Assembly: GCA_903844785.1 (NCBI GenBank)
Contig: CAIMVB010000443.1
Coordinates: forward strand, 1 to 9,563
Direction: 5' to 3'
Length of the DNA stretch: 9,563 bases
Source of the DNA: an uncultured Rhodospirillales bacterium
GTDB taxonomy: Bacteria; Pseudomonadota; Alphaproteobacteria; Acetobacterales; Acetobacteraceae
This document shows, one piece after another, positions 1-6,658 of the stretch (positions are counted from its first letter, which is position 1; every line of letters begins with the position of its first letter). Made by a program: the position numbers and the translations under genes. A model generated the notes under the pieces. It had not been told where the DNA came from. It searched no databases and saw nothing but the letters and a program-made list of their open reading frames with translations.

Positions 1-551
1 CCGATAATGGCGACATGCAACTGGCCAGGGCGCACCGCTTCAGGCTGGCTATTGGCGCGGAGACACGCATTGACCAGGCGGCGATGAAAGCGGCTTGCCT
101 GCGTGACGTTTTCCAGCGGCACGGCATGTTCGGCGGCACCCGGCGTGCCGAAATCATTGGTCACGCTGCCGATGCACATCACCAGCGTGTCATAGGGCAC
201 GCGGCTTGGTGGCGTGACCTGGCGGCCCTCATCATCAAAGGTGGCGCCAACCAGGACTTCGCGCGCTTGCCGGTCAATGCCCGTCATGGGGCCGAAGCGG
301 TAGGTGAAATGGTGGTTATGGGCCTGGCGCAGATAGTGAAGTTCATGCCGGTCCCGATCGAGGCTGCCGGCGGCGACCGCATGCAAAAGGGGCTTCCACA
401 AATGCGTGCGGGCGCGTTCTATCAACGTAACCTCAGCGGCGCCGCCGCCAGCATAGCGGTGGCCAAGCCTGGTCACGAGCTCGAGCCCCGCCGCCCCGCC
501 GCCGACCACGACAATGCGATGAGGGTTTGTCGCGCCTTTTGAGGGGCTCAT
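1..551 (-). CDS. ndh: Type II NADH dehydrogenase-like FAD flavoprotein, N-terminal part (cut by window edge)
   Basis: Partial gene: 183 complete codons read from an ATG at 551 and run off the left edge. The product looks like a single-subunit NADH:quinone oxidoreductase (NDH-2, pyridine nucleotide-disulfide oxidoreductase fold), which passes electrons from NADH to quinone at the inner face of the membrane without pumping protons. The FAD-binding Rossmann motif GGGAAG is at residues 17-22. It is followed by strand VTLIE (41-45) and the segment HLWKPLLHAVAAGSL (50-64), typical of NDH-2. A YDTLVMCIGS...NDFGTPG stretch (120-137) matches the family's end-of-FAD-domain motif. A second Rossmann strand (HVAII) begins at the edge. 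The start is supported by GGAG at 560-563, 8 nt upstream. The gene is divergent from glcD. The membrane-anchoring C-terminus is not visible, so a related sulfide:quinone-type flavoprotein cannot be fully excluded. Confidence 0.85.
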   Translation of the reverse strand, partial: MSPSKGATNPHRIVVVGGGAAGLELVTRLGHRYAGGGAAEVTLIERARTHLWKPLLHAVAAGSLDRDRHELHYLRQAHNHHFTYRFGPMTGIDRQAREVLVGATFDDEGRQVTPPSRVPYDTLVMCIGSVTNDFGTPGAAEHAVPLENVTQASRFHRRLVNACLRANSQPEAVRPGQLHVAII

Positions 552-702
552 GCCGGCTACTCCGCTGCGTCTCAGGACACCTTTGGGCTTGGTTGGGCAT
601 TCGATCAAGCGCGAATAAGGGACTCTGCCCCCCTCATTTCGACGCGACCCTTGCCCTCTCGCCCCCAGATGCGCATCTTCCGTCCGAACAAAGGAAGCCC
701 CC
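552..702. promoter_or_regulatory. Divergent intergenic region between ndh and glcD
   Basis: This 151-bp gap must hold the promoters of both the minus-strand flavoprotein gene and the plus-strand glcDE pair. I see no convincing -35/-10 pair on either strand. It contains a perfect 5-bp dyad, ATTCG-N8-CGAAT (599-616), which could be an operator. It also contains AAGGAAG at 691-697, a good Shine-Dalgarno sequence 5 nt before the glcD GTG. The role as a promoter region is inferred from gene orientation only. Confidence 0.4.
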
Positions 703-2151
703 GTGATCGCCCTGCCCGCCCCCAAGCCCGATATCCTCGCCCGCCGGGGAGAGATCATCGCCGCACTCCGTGCCCTGGTGCCGGGTGATGGCGTGATTGA
801 GGAAGCGATCCGCCTGAAGCCTTATGAAACCGATGGGCTTTCCGCCTATCGGCAAATGCCATTGGCAGTGGTGCTGCCTTCTTCCACGGAACAGGTCGCT
901 ACCGTGCTGCGCTACTGCCATGAACAGGGCATTCGCGTGGTGCCGCGCGGTGCGGGCACCAGCCTTTCCGGCGGCGCGCTGCCTTTGGCCGATGCTGTGG
1001 TCATCGGCCTGATGCGGCTTAATGCAATTCACGAAATCAACTACGCGGATCGCTATGCCGTGGTGGGCGCGGGGGTGACGAATATCGGCATCACCAAGGC
1101 GGTAGAGGCCGAGGGGTTTTTCTACGCGCCCGATCCATCTTCGCAATTGGCCTGCATGATCGGCGGCAATGTGATGATGAATTCCGGCGGCGCGCATTGC
1201 CTGAAATATGGCGTCACGGCGAATAATCTGCTCGGCCTGAAATTTGTCACCATTGAAGGCGAAGTGCTGGATATCGGCGGCACTTATCTGGATGCGGCGG
1301 GCTATGATTGGCTGGGGCTGATCACCGGCAGTGAAGGGCAATTGGGCATTGTGACGGAAGTCACCGTGCGTATTCTGCGCAGCGCCGAAGGGGCGCGCGC
1401 CATGCTGGCCGCCTTCAATTCCATTGAAATCGCCGGTGCCGCTGTGGATGCCATTATCGGCAGCGGCATTATTCCCGTGGCGCTGGAATTCATGGACAAG
1501 CCCTGCATCCATGCCTGCGAAGCCTTCGCCCATGCCGGCTATCCGCTGGATGCGGAAGCCATGCTGATCATTGAAGTGGAAGGCAGCATTGCAGAACAGG
1601 ATGCGCTGCTGGCGAGCATCAAGGATATTTGCGCGCGCTTTGATCCCATCAGCCTGAAAGTGGCCGAAAGCGCCGAACAAAGCCTGGCTATTTGGAAGGG
1701 CCGCAAGGGGGCCTTTGGTGCTGTGGGGCGGATAAGCCCTGATTACCTTTGCATGGATGGCACTATCCCAACCAGCGAATTGCCGCGCGTGCTGAGGCGC
1801 ATTGGCGAAATGAGCGATCAATACGGGCTGAAAGTGGCCAATGTATTCCATGCCGGCGATGGCAATCTGCACCCGCTGATCATGTTTGACGCGAATGACG
1901 CCGATAGTTTCCGCCGCGCGGAAGCCTTTGGCGCCGATATCCTGAAGCTTTGCGTTGAAGTGGGCGGCTGCCTGACTGGTGAGCATGGCGTTGGCGTTGA
2001 AAAGCGCGATTTAATGAATGTGCAATTCCAGACGCATGAATTGGCGCAGCAGCGCGCCATCAAATCGGCTTTTGATCCAGACTGGTTGCTGAACCCCGCC
2101 AAGGTGTTTCCGCTTCAAGCAGCACCTCAGCCCGCAATGGCGGCGGAATGA
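703..2151 (+). CDS. glcD: Glycolate oxidase subunit GlcD (FAD-linked 2-hydroxyacid oxidase)
   Basis: 482 aa, close to the usual length of about 480-500 for GlcD. It is the FAD-binding catalytic subunit of glycolate oxidase, which oxidises glycolate (and often D-lactate) to the 2-oxoacid and passes electrons on through GlcE/GlcF. The PCMH-type FAD domain spans roughly residues 50-225, with PRGAGTSLSGG (81-91) in the pyrophosphate-binding region, GGNVMMNSGG (154-163) and TGSEGQLGIVTEVTV (208-222). The C-terminal FAD-linked oxidase domain carries HAGDGNLHP (383-391) and GEHGVGVEKR (426-435), the histidine-containing signatures of this family, and ends in NPAKVFP (464-470). The start is GTG, chosen because AAGGAAG lies 5 nt upstream and the only nearby upstream ATG (669) is out of frame. 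The stop overlaps the glcE start (ATGA). Related D-lactate or 2-hydroxyglutarate dehydrogenases share these motifs; the adjacent glcE favours glycolate oxidase. Confidence 0.93.
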   Translation: MIALPAPKPDILARRGEIIAALRALVPGDGVIEEAIRLKPYETDGLSAYRQMPLAVVLPSSTEQVATVLRYCHEQGIRVVPRGAGTSLSGGALPLADAVVIGLMRLNAIHEINYADRYAVVGAGVTNIGITKAVEAEGFFYAPDPSSQLACMIGGNVMMNSGGAHCLKYGVTANNLLGLKFVTIEGEVLDIGGTYLDAAGYDWLGLITGSEGQLGIVTEVTVRILRSAEGARAMLAAFNSIEIAGAAVDAIIGSGIIPVALEFMDKPCIHACEAFAHAGYPLDAEAMLIIEVEGSIAEQDALLASIKDICARFDPISLKVAESAEQSLAIWKGRKGAFGAVGRISPDYLCMDGTIPTSELPRVLRRIGEMSDQYGLKVANVFHAGDGNLHPLIMFDANDADSFRRAEAFGADILKLCVEVGGCLTGEHGVGVEKRDLMNVQFQTHELAQQRAIKSAFDPDWLLNPAKVFPLQAAPQPAMAAE

Positions 2152-3320
2152 GCATGATGATCGCGCCCCCGGATGAAGCTGGCATCATCGCGGCCGTGCA
2201 AGCAGCGCGCGCAGCGCGTGAGCCCCTTGCGATTGAAGGCCAGGGGTCAAAGCGCGGCTTATTGCGCCCGGTACAGGCAGCGCGCAGCCTTTCCACGCGC
2301 GCGCTTTCCGGCATTACGCTCTATCGCCCCGCTGAATTGATCATCAGCGCGCAGGCCGGCACGCCCTTGGCTGAAATTGAAGCCGCATTGGCGGAAAAGG
2401 GCCAGCAGCTGATTGCTGAATCGCCCTATTTCAATGCGGTTTTCGGTACCTCCGCACCGCCCAGCATAGGCGGTGTGGTAGCGGCAAATCTCTCTGGACC
2501 GCGACGCATTACCTGGGGCGCCACGCGTGATCATGTGATGGGGCTGCGCTTCATCAATGGCGCGGGTGAGGCGATACGGTCTGGTGGGCGCGTCTTGAAA
2601 AACGTCACCGGGCTTGATTTGTGTAAGCTGCTTTCGGGTTCCTACGGCACGCTTGGCGTCATTACAGAAGTGACGTTGAAGGTACTGCCCAAGCCTGAAA
2701 CCAGCGCGACGCTGCTGATTGAAACGCCGGATCTTACGGGCGCGATCGCCGCGCTTTCGGCGGGGCTTGGCAGCCCCTTTGGTGTTTCTGGCGCAGCGGC
2801 GCTGCCCACCCAGGGCCATGTGGTTGCCGCGCTAAGGCTTGAGGATTTCGCGGCATCGGTTGCTTATCGGATGGATAAGCTTGCCACCTTGCTTGGCAGC
2901 TTTGGCGCCCAGCGCGTGATTGAAGATGCGGAAAGCCGCGAATTTTGGCGGGGCGTGCGGGAAGTGGCACCGCTTGCGGCCATGCCGGAAGATGCCATCT
3001 GGCGCGTTTCAGTACGCCCTTCCGCGGGGCCGCAGATTGCCGCGGTAGCAAGCGCCATTGGCGGGCGCGTCATGCTGGATTGGGGTGGTGGCTTGGTTTG
3101 GATCGCGGCCAGCCCGAATATGGCCAACCATGCCGCCATCAGCAGCGCGGCGCAGGCACAAGGTGGGGCGGCCATGCTGTTCCGTGCGCCGGAAGCCTTG
3201 CGCCTTGCTGTACCCGTGCTGCCGGAAGAAGCCGCGCCCATTGCCAAAATTGGCGCGCGCGTGAAGGAAGCGCTGGATCCGGGTGGTTTATTCAACCCTG
3301 GGCATATGCGCGCCGCCTAA
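2148..3320 (+). CDS. glcE: Glycolate oxidase subunit GlcE (FAD-binding)
   Basis: 390 aa, somewhat longer than the roughly 350 aa of E. coli GlcE. It is the second FAD-binding subunit of glycolate oxidase, paired with GlcD. The PCMH FAD domain is recognisable from IEGQGSKRG (29-37), through AGTPLAEIEAAL (70-81) and GGVVAANLSGPRR (108-120), to GGRVLKNVTGLDLCKLL (146-162) and SGSYGTLGVITEVTLKVLP (163-181). The N-terminal pyrophosphate motif is shorter than in GlcD, as is usual for GlcE. The C-terminus closes with GGLFNPGHM (379-387). The ATG at 2148 overlaps the glcD stop as ATGA, so translation is probably coupled; further in-frame ATGs at 2154 and 2157 are possible. In most proteobacterial operons the iron-sulfur subunit gene glcF comes next. 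Here the gene is followed after 10 bp by the convergent end of hisE, so glcF is not in place. Confidence 0.9.
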   Translation: MSMMIAPPDEAGIIAAVQAARAAREPLAIEGQGSKRGLLRPVQAARSLSTRALSGITLYRPAELIISAQAGTPLAEIEAALAEKGQQLIAESPYFNAVFGTSAPPSIGGVVAANLSGPRRITWGATRDHVMGLRFINGAGEAIRSGGRVLKNVTGLDLCKLLSGSYGTLGVITEVTLKVLPKPETSATLLIETPDLTGAIAALSAGLGSPFGVSGAAALPTQGHVVAALRLEDFAASVAYRMDKLATLLGSFGAQRVIEDAESREFWRGVREVAPLAAMPEDAIWRVSVRPSAGPQIAAVASAIGGRVMLDWGGGLVWIAASPNMANHAAISSAAQAQGGAAMLFRAPEALRLAVPVLPEEAAPIAKIGARVKEALDPGGLFNPGHMRAA

Positions 3321-3330
3321 CCCGCAAGCC

Positions 3331-3918
3331 CTATGGCAGTTTGGTGGTGCCTGCAGCGCGGATGATGCCTGCTGGCCGCGCTGCCTTTTCGGCAATGCCG
3401 CTAATGCCCTGGCGGCGGGCCAATTCGGCCCAAACTTCTTCGGGCTTGATGCCGGCATCCACCCACATCACCACCAAGTGATAAAGCACATCAGCCGATT
3501 CCAGCACTGTCGCAGCACGATTGCCGATGGTTGCTTCAATGACACATTCCACAGCTTCTTCGCCGAATTTCTGGGCGACCTTTGCGGTACCGCGCGCCAT
3601 CAGCCGGGCGGAATGGGATGAAGCGACATCGCCCGCCAGGCGGCGCTGTTCCACTGTTTGCCAAAGCTCATCAAGAATCTTGGCATCCGCACCAACGGGC
3701 GAAATATTCAATGGCTGCAGGACGCGCGCTTCAACCTTGCGGATACGCTTTGGCAGTTTCGCGCCTTTGGCCTTGAGCCCGCCGGGCAGCGGCAAAGCCG
3801 CTTTCTTCTTGGCGGCCTTGGCAGCTTTTTGCTTGGTGCCCGGCTTTTTCTTGACCTTGCTTGTTGCCTTCAGCTTAGTCGGCGATTTTACCTTTGTGGA
3901 TTTTGTGGTCTTGGCCAT
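3331..3918 (-). CDS. hisE: Phosphoribosyl-ATP pyrophosphatase HisE with Lys-rich N-terminal extension
   Basis: 195 aa, about twice the usual 90-110 aa of a stand-alone HisE. HisE removes pyrophosphate from phosphoribosyl-ATP, the second step of histidine biosynthesis, in the cytoplasm. The conserved all-alpha MazG-like domain covers roughly residues 76-180. It has the metal-binding acidic pattern KFGEEAVE (117-124: E120, E121, E124) and ESADVLYHL (140-148: E140, D143). Residues 1-62 form a separate low-complexity segment with 21 Lys and 2 Arg and no Asp or Glu, plus Ala, Pro, Thr and Ser, resembling a histone H1-type tail. The ATG at 3918 is well supported: AGGAGG lies 8 nt upstream (3927-3932), overlapping the end of hisF, and no ATG lies between it and the catalytic core. 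The ATG follows the hisF TAA directly, so the two genes are co-transcribed. The enzymatic call is firm; the role of the extension is unknown. Confidence 0.93.
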   Translation of the reverse strand: MAKTTKSTKVKSPTKLKATSKVKKKPGTKQKAAKAAKKKAALPLPGGLKAKGAKLPKRIRKVEARVLQPLNISPVGADAKILDELWQTVEQRRLAGDVASSHSARLMARGTAKVAQKFGEEAVECVIEATIGNRAATVLESADVLYHLVVMWVDAGIKPEEVWAELARRQGISGIAEKAARPAGIIRAAGTTKLP

Positions 3919-4701
3919 TTACGCGGCCTCCTGCTGATGCGGGACGGGGCGGATGGGAAGGCCCGCGGCCGCAAGCGCCGCTTTAGCCTCGGCAATCCGG
4001 AAAACCCCGTAATGGAACACACTCGCCGCCAGCAGCCCCGTGGCGCCGGCGCGCGCACCTTCAACAAAATGGCGCAATTCACCAACACCGCCCGAGGCCA
4101 CAATGGGCAGCCTAGTCGCGGCGCGCACAGCCCCTGTCAGTGCCAGATCAAAGCCCTGCTTGGTGCCATCACGATCCATGGAGGTGAGCAGGATTTCACC
4201 GGCGCCCAGGGCTTCGATCTGCTTGGCCCAGGCGATGGCATCAATGCCAGTGCCGCGCCGCCCGCCATGGGTGAAGACTTCCCAGCCACCGCCAACGTCA
4301 CGGCGGCGCGCGTCAATTGCCACCACAATCGCCTGGCTGCCGAAAGCCTCGGCGGCGCGGCGCACAAGATCAGGGTCCGCGACAGCGGCGGAATTGATGG
4401 AAACCTTATCAGCCCCCGCCAGCAAAAGCCGCCGCGCGTCTTCCACGCTGCGCACACCACCACCCACGGTCAGCGGGATAAACACCTCGGCCGCAGTGCG
4501 GGAGACAACGTCCAGAATCGTATCCCGGTTTTCGGAGGAAGCAGTGATATCAAGGAAGGTGATCTCATCCGCGCCTTCCTGGTCATATTTGCGCGCCTGT
4601 TCAACCGGATCCCCGGCATCGCGCAGTTCCACGAAGTTCACGCCTTTGACGACGCGACCATCCTTCACATCCAGACAGGGGATCACACGAAGCGCGAGCA
4701 A
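3919..4701 (-). CDS. hisF: Imidazole glycerol phosphate synthase cyclase subunit HisF
   Basis: 260 aa, normal family length. HisF is the (beta/alpha)8-barrel cyclase that, with ammonia delivered by the glutaminase HisH, converts PRFAR to imidazole glycerol phosphate and AICAR, linking histidine and purine biosynthesis. The two catalytic aspartates are in their expected positions: D11 in [19 protein letters not shown] (5-23) and D130 in VVAID (126-130). Phosphate-binding loops are seen at TVGGGVRS (78-85) and [10 protein letters not shown] (200-209), with [14 protein letters not shown] (172-185) between them. The start is TTG at 4701: an in-frame TGA lies three codons upstream (4708-4710), the reading [12 protein letters not shown] fits HisF N-termini, and GAGG (4706-4709) precedes it by 4 nt. 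hisE follows with no gap. The usual upstream partners hisH and hisA are absent; the next gene upstream is a divergent algH-like gene. Confidence 0.96.
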   Translation of the reverse strand: MLALRVIPCLDVKDGRVVKGVNFVELRDAGDPVEQARKYDQEGADEITFLDITASSENRDTILDVVSRTAAEVFIPLTVGGGVRSVEDARRLLLAGADKVSINSAAVADPDLVRRAAEAFGSQAIVVAIDARRRDVGGGWEVFTHGGRRGTGIDAIAWAKQIEALGAGEILLTSMDRDGTKQGFDLALTGAVRAATRLPIVASGGVGELRHFVEGARAGATGLLAASVFHYGVFRIAEAKAALAAAGLPIRPVPHQQEAA

Positions 4702-4725
4702 AGGTCCTCAACATCTGTTTTGGTT

Positions 4726-4753
4726 GTTAGAATCACGACCTTGGCAAGCCAAA
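4726..4753 (-). promoter_or_regulatory. Weak candidate promoter for hisFE
   Basis: Read on the minus strand, TCTAAC (4726-4731) matches the -10 consensus at 4 of 6 positions and lies about 25 nt upstream of the hisF TTG. A poor -35-like TTTGGC (4748-4753) lies 16 nt further upstream. It overlaps the 12-bp perfect palindrome TTGGCAAGCCAA (4741-4752), which sits in the space shared by hisF and the divergent algH-like gene. A promoter for hisFE must lie in this short region, but this exact assignment is tentative. Confidence 0.2.
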
Positions 4754-4844
4754 GCCTGGAATCGCGATGCGCCTGAATGATCCAATGGTCAAGCCCTGCT
4801 CTGCAAGCCTTGCGGGATACGAAGTACGGCGCCACATTTCCCCA

Positions 4845-5435
4845 ATGGCCAGAAAGGGCAAACCTGCTGCCGACAAGGGCGGCGATTATCTGACCGGGCA
4901 TTTGCTGATTGCGATGCCGGGCATGGACGACCCGCGCTTTGCACAAAGCGTGGTCTGCTTGTGCAGCCATTCCGCCGAAGGGGCGATGGGGCTGATGGTG
5001 AACCGCCCGCTGGACGGCCTGCCCTTTGACAAGTTGCTGAAGCAGCTTGACCTGAAGCCCGTGCCTTCTCAGCGGCAAATCCGGCTTGTTTCCGGCGGGC
5101 CGGTGGAAGCCGGGCGCGGCTTTGTGCTGCATACCGATGATTGGTCTGCGGAAGGCAGCGTCGCCTTTGGCGCCGGCCTAGCGCTGACCGCCAGCGTGGA
5201 TATCTTGAGTGCGATTGCCGGCGGCGGTGGCCCGCGTGAAGGCTTGCTTGCGCTTGGCTATGCCGGCTGGGCGGCAGGACAATTGGAAGAGGAAATTCAG
5301 CGCAATTCCTGGCTGAGTGTGCCGGCGGATGAAGCGCTGCTTTTCCACGAAAATGCCAATACCGCCTGGCAGGCGGCGCTGGCGAAGCTGAAGGTCAATC
5401 CGGCTTGGCTGTCCTCGGCCGCCGGTCACGCATAA
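4845..5435 (+). CDS. AlgH/YqgE family protein (UPF0301)
   Basis: 196 aa from the ATG at 4845, matching the usual 180-200 aa of this family. AlgH/YqgE proteins are cytoplasmic and widespread in Proteobacteria. AlgH was named for an effect on alginate production in Pseudomonas, but the biochemical role is unsettled. Family signatures are YLTGHLLIAMPGMDDPRF (15-32), the VVCLCSHS strand (36-43), GAMGLMVNRPL (47-56 region), SGGPVEAGRGFVLHT (83-97) and ALGYAGWAAGQLEEEIQRNSW (137-156 region). In-frame ATGs at 4767 and 4785 would add 26 or 20 residues, giving a 222-aa form from 4767. I prefer 4845 because the family motif normally starts soon after the N-terminus, but none of the starts has a clear Shine-Dalgarno sequence. 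It is divergent from hisF, and a small cupin gene follows 11 bp after its stop, so the two are probably co-transcribed. Confidence 0.9.
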   Translation: MARKGKPAADKGGDYLTGHLLIAMPGMDDPRFAQSVVCLCSHSAEGAMGLMVNRPLDGLPFDKLLKQLDLKPVPSQRQIRLVSGGPVEAGRGFVLHTDDWSAEGSVAFGAGLALTASVDILSAIAGGGGPREGLLALGYAGWAAGQLEEEIQRNSWLSVPADEALLFHENANTAWQAALAKLKVNPAWLSSAAGHA

Positions 5436-5446
5436 GGGCCGCGCGC

Positions 5447-5788
5447 ATGCAGATATCCGCCATTCCTTTTGACACCACGGATTGGTCCAAAATTGAACCC
5501 ACGCGCCATGCGGGCACCACAGGGGAAGCGCTTTGGCGCACCCGCCATGTGGGCCCTGCGGAAAACCAAATCCGCGTGCGCATGGTGGAATATACGCCGG
5601 GTTATGTTGCAGATCATTGGTGCCAGAAGGGCCATGTGCTGCTGGTGCTGGAAGGCGAATTGGAAACCACACTCGCCGATGGCCGCGTATTTTTGCTGAA
5701 GCCCGGTATGTCCTATCAGGTGGCGGATGGGGCGGAAGCGCATATGTCCCGCACCATCACCGGCGCCAAGCTTTTCATTGTGGATTGA
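5447..5788 (+). CDS. Small cupin-fold protein (DHCW-motif cupin type)
   Basis: 113 aa single-domain beta-barrel protein of unknown function. The length and the pattern DHW-C-x-KGHVLLVLEGELETTL (56 onward) followed by PGMSYQVADGAEAH (86-99) fit a compact cupin. H57, H63 and H99, with E69 or E71, are the candidate metal ligands. I recognise it as similar to proteins annotated as DHCW motif cupin fold protein; here residues 56-59 read D-H-W-C. There is no signal peptide or membrane segment, so it is probably cytoplasmic. The start is the ATG at 5447, with AAGGG (5434-5438) 8 nt upstream overlapping the stop of the algH-like gene. A TTG at 5405 in the same frame would lie inside that gene and lacks support. 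The 11-bp gap suggests co-transcription with the algH-like gene. Its substrate cannot be told from the sequence. Confidence 0.85.
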   Translation: MQISAIPFDTTDWSKIEPTRHAGTTGEALWRTRHVGPAENQIRVRMVEYTPGYVADHWCQKGHVLLVLEGELETTLADGRVFLLKPGMSYQVADGAEAHMSRTITGAKLFIVD

Positions 5789-5790
5789 AG

Positions 5791-5810
5791 CCCGCGCTTA
5801 CCAGCGCAGG
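5791..5810. terminator. Possible weak hairpin between convergent cupin and HAD genes
   Basis: Perfect 5-bp arms GCGCT (5794-5798) and AGCGC (5803-5807) enclose a TACC loop, with a C/A mismatch and then two more C-G pairs outside. It sits between the cupin stop (5788) and the HAD gene, overlapping the HAD stop codon. There is no T-run on either side, so an intrinsic terminator is doubtful; it may only be a GC-rich chance stem. Confidence 0.2.
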
Positions 5811-6658
5811 CTCCTCAGCGCGGCGAGCGGCGCCACTTTTTCCGCCACCGCCACGGCCGCCAAAGCCTCAGGGCTTGGGTCTGCGCCATGCGCTTCTCCG
5901 GCCAGGCCCGTCAGCGCCCAAAGCGCATCAATGCCGGCGGCTTGCGCGCCCGCTAAATCGGTATGGGGGCTATCGCCAATCGCCAGCACGCGGGCTTTCG
6001 GGATCGGCCCCAGTATTTCCATGACGGGTTCATAAACCGCCGGGTCGGGTTTGCCGATTTCGAGCACATCGCCGCCGAATTCGCGGTAAAGATCGGCCAG
6101 CGCGCCAGCGCAAATTACCTTCTCCCCCGCCACCATCACATGCCGATCCGGATTGACGCAGAGCATGGGCAGGCCGGCATCGAAACAGGCGCGCAATATT
6201 GCACGATAGGGTTCCGCGCTTGTGGTGCCACCATCGGCATCAGGGCCCGTATTCAGCAGGAAATCCGCCTGGCCGGGTTCGCGCATAATTTCCGCCGCGC
6301 CATCTTCCACCACTGAAAGATCGCGTTCCGGCCCAATATGGAAGACCCGCCGGCCAAGCTTTGCGAACCAGGGGTGTTGCGCTTCCTTCATCAATCTCCA
6401 GGAAGCCTCACCGGAGGACATGATGCCATCATAAAGACCGCGATCGAGCCCCATCCGGTCCAGCATGCCCTGCACGAACCAGGCGCGGCGCGGCGCATTG
6501 GTCAGGAAGACAATGCGCTTGCCGCGCGCCTTCAGCGCGGCCAGGGCTTCCGGCACGCCGGGATAGGGTTTGCGTCCATCATGCACAACGCCCCAAAGAT
6601 CCAGCACATAGCCGTCATACCGATCAGCGATATCGGCGATACCATCCAGAATTTGCAT
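5798..6658 (-). CDS. HAD superfamily class IIA hydrolase (TIGR01459-like)
   Basis: 286 aa from the ATG at 6658. It is a haloacid dehalogenase-like phosphatase with the class IIA cap (NagD-like group), probably acting on a small phosphorylated metabolite that is not identifiable here. Motif I is VLDLWGVVHDG (18-28): the nucleophile D20 is present, but the usual second Asp of DxD is W22, a reading I associate with the TIGR01459 subgroup. Motif II is FLTNAPRR (51-58, T53). The lysine motif is IGKPDP (201-206, K203). Motif IV is IGDSPHTD (227-234, D229 and D234). The ATG is favoured over an in-frame GTG at 6661 because AAGGA on the minus strand ends 6 nt before the ATG but only 3 nt before the GTG. 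The ATG overlaps the pyrD stop as TGATG, so the pair is translationally coupled. It converges on the cupin gene with a 9-bp gap. Confidence 0.88.
   Translation of the reverse strand: MQILDGIADIADRYDGYVLDLWGVVHDGRKPYPGVPEALAALKARGKRIVFLTNAPRRAWFVQGMLDRMGLDRGLYDGIMSSGEASWRLMKEAQHPWFAKLGRRVFHIGPERDLSVVEDGAAEIMREPGQADFLLNTGPDADGGTTSAEPYRAILRACFDAGLPMLCVNPDRHVMVAGEKVICAGALADLYREFGGDVLEIGKPDPAVYEPVMEILGPIPKARVLAIGDSPHTDLAGAQAAGIDALWALTGLAGEAHGADPSPEALAAVAVAEKVAPLAALRSLRW

Noticed and set aside
15..542. Plus-strand open frame of 175 codons at the left edge
   Set aside because: It is antisense to a gene with clear FAD-binding and NDH-2 motifs and has no recognisable domain.
634..1986. 450-codon minus-strand open frame across glcD
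   Set aside because: It lies entirely opposite glcD, which has all family motifs. The translation is low-complexity, rich in His, Gln, Ala and Arg, as expected of an antisense shadow in GC-rich DNA.
3321..3330. Search for a terminator between glcE and hisE
   Set aside because: Only 10 bp separate the two stop codons and I found no stem with a T-run there or just inside either gene.
3658..4776. 372-codon plus-strand open frame across hisE and hisF
   Set aside because: It spans two well-identified genes on the other strand and shows no domain; this is an antisense shadow.
4767..4844. Extended N-terminus of the AlgH-like protein from the ATG at 4767
   Set aside because: The extra 26 residues resemble no part of the family and have no Shine-Dalgarno sequence. 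It is kept as an alternative start only.
5178..5672. 164-codon minus-strand frame across algH and cupin genes
   Set aside because: It is antisense to two recognisable genes and crosses their boundary without any motif.
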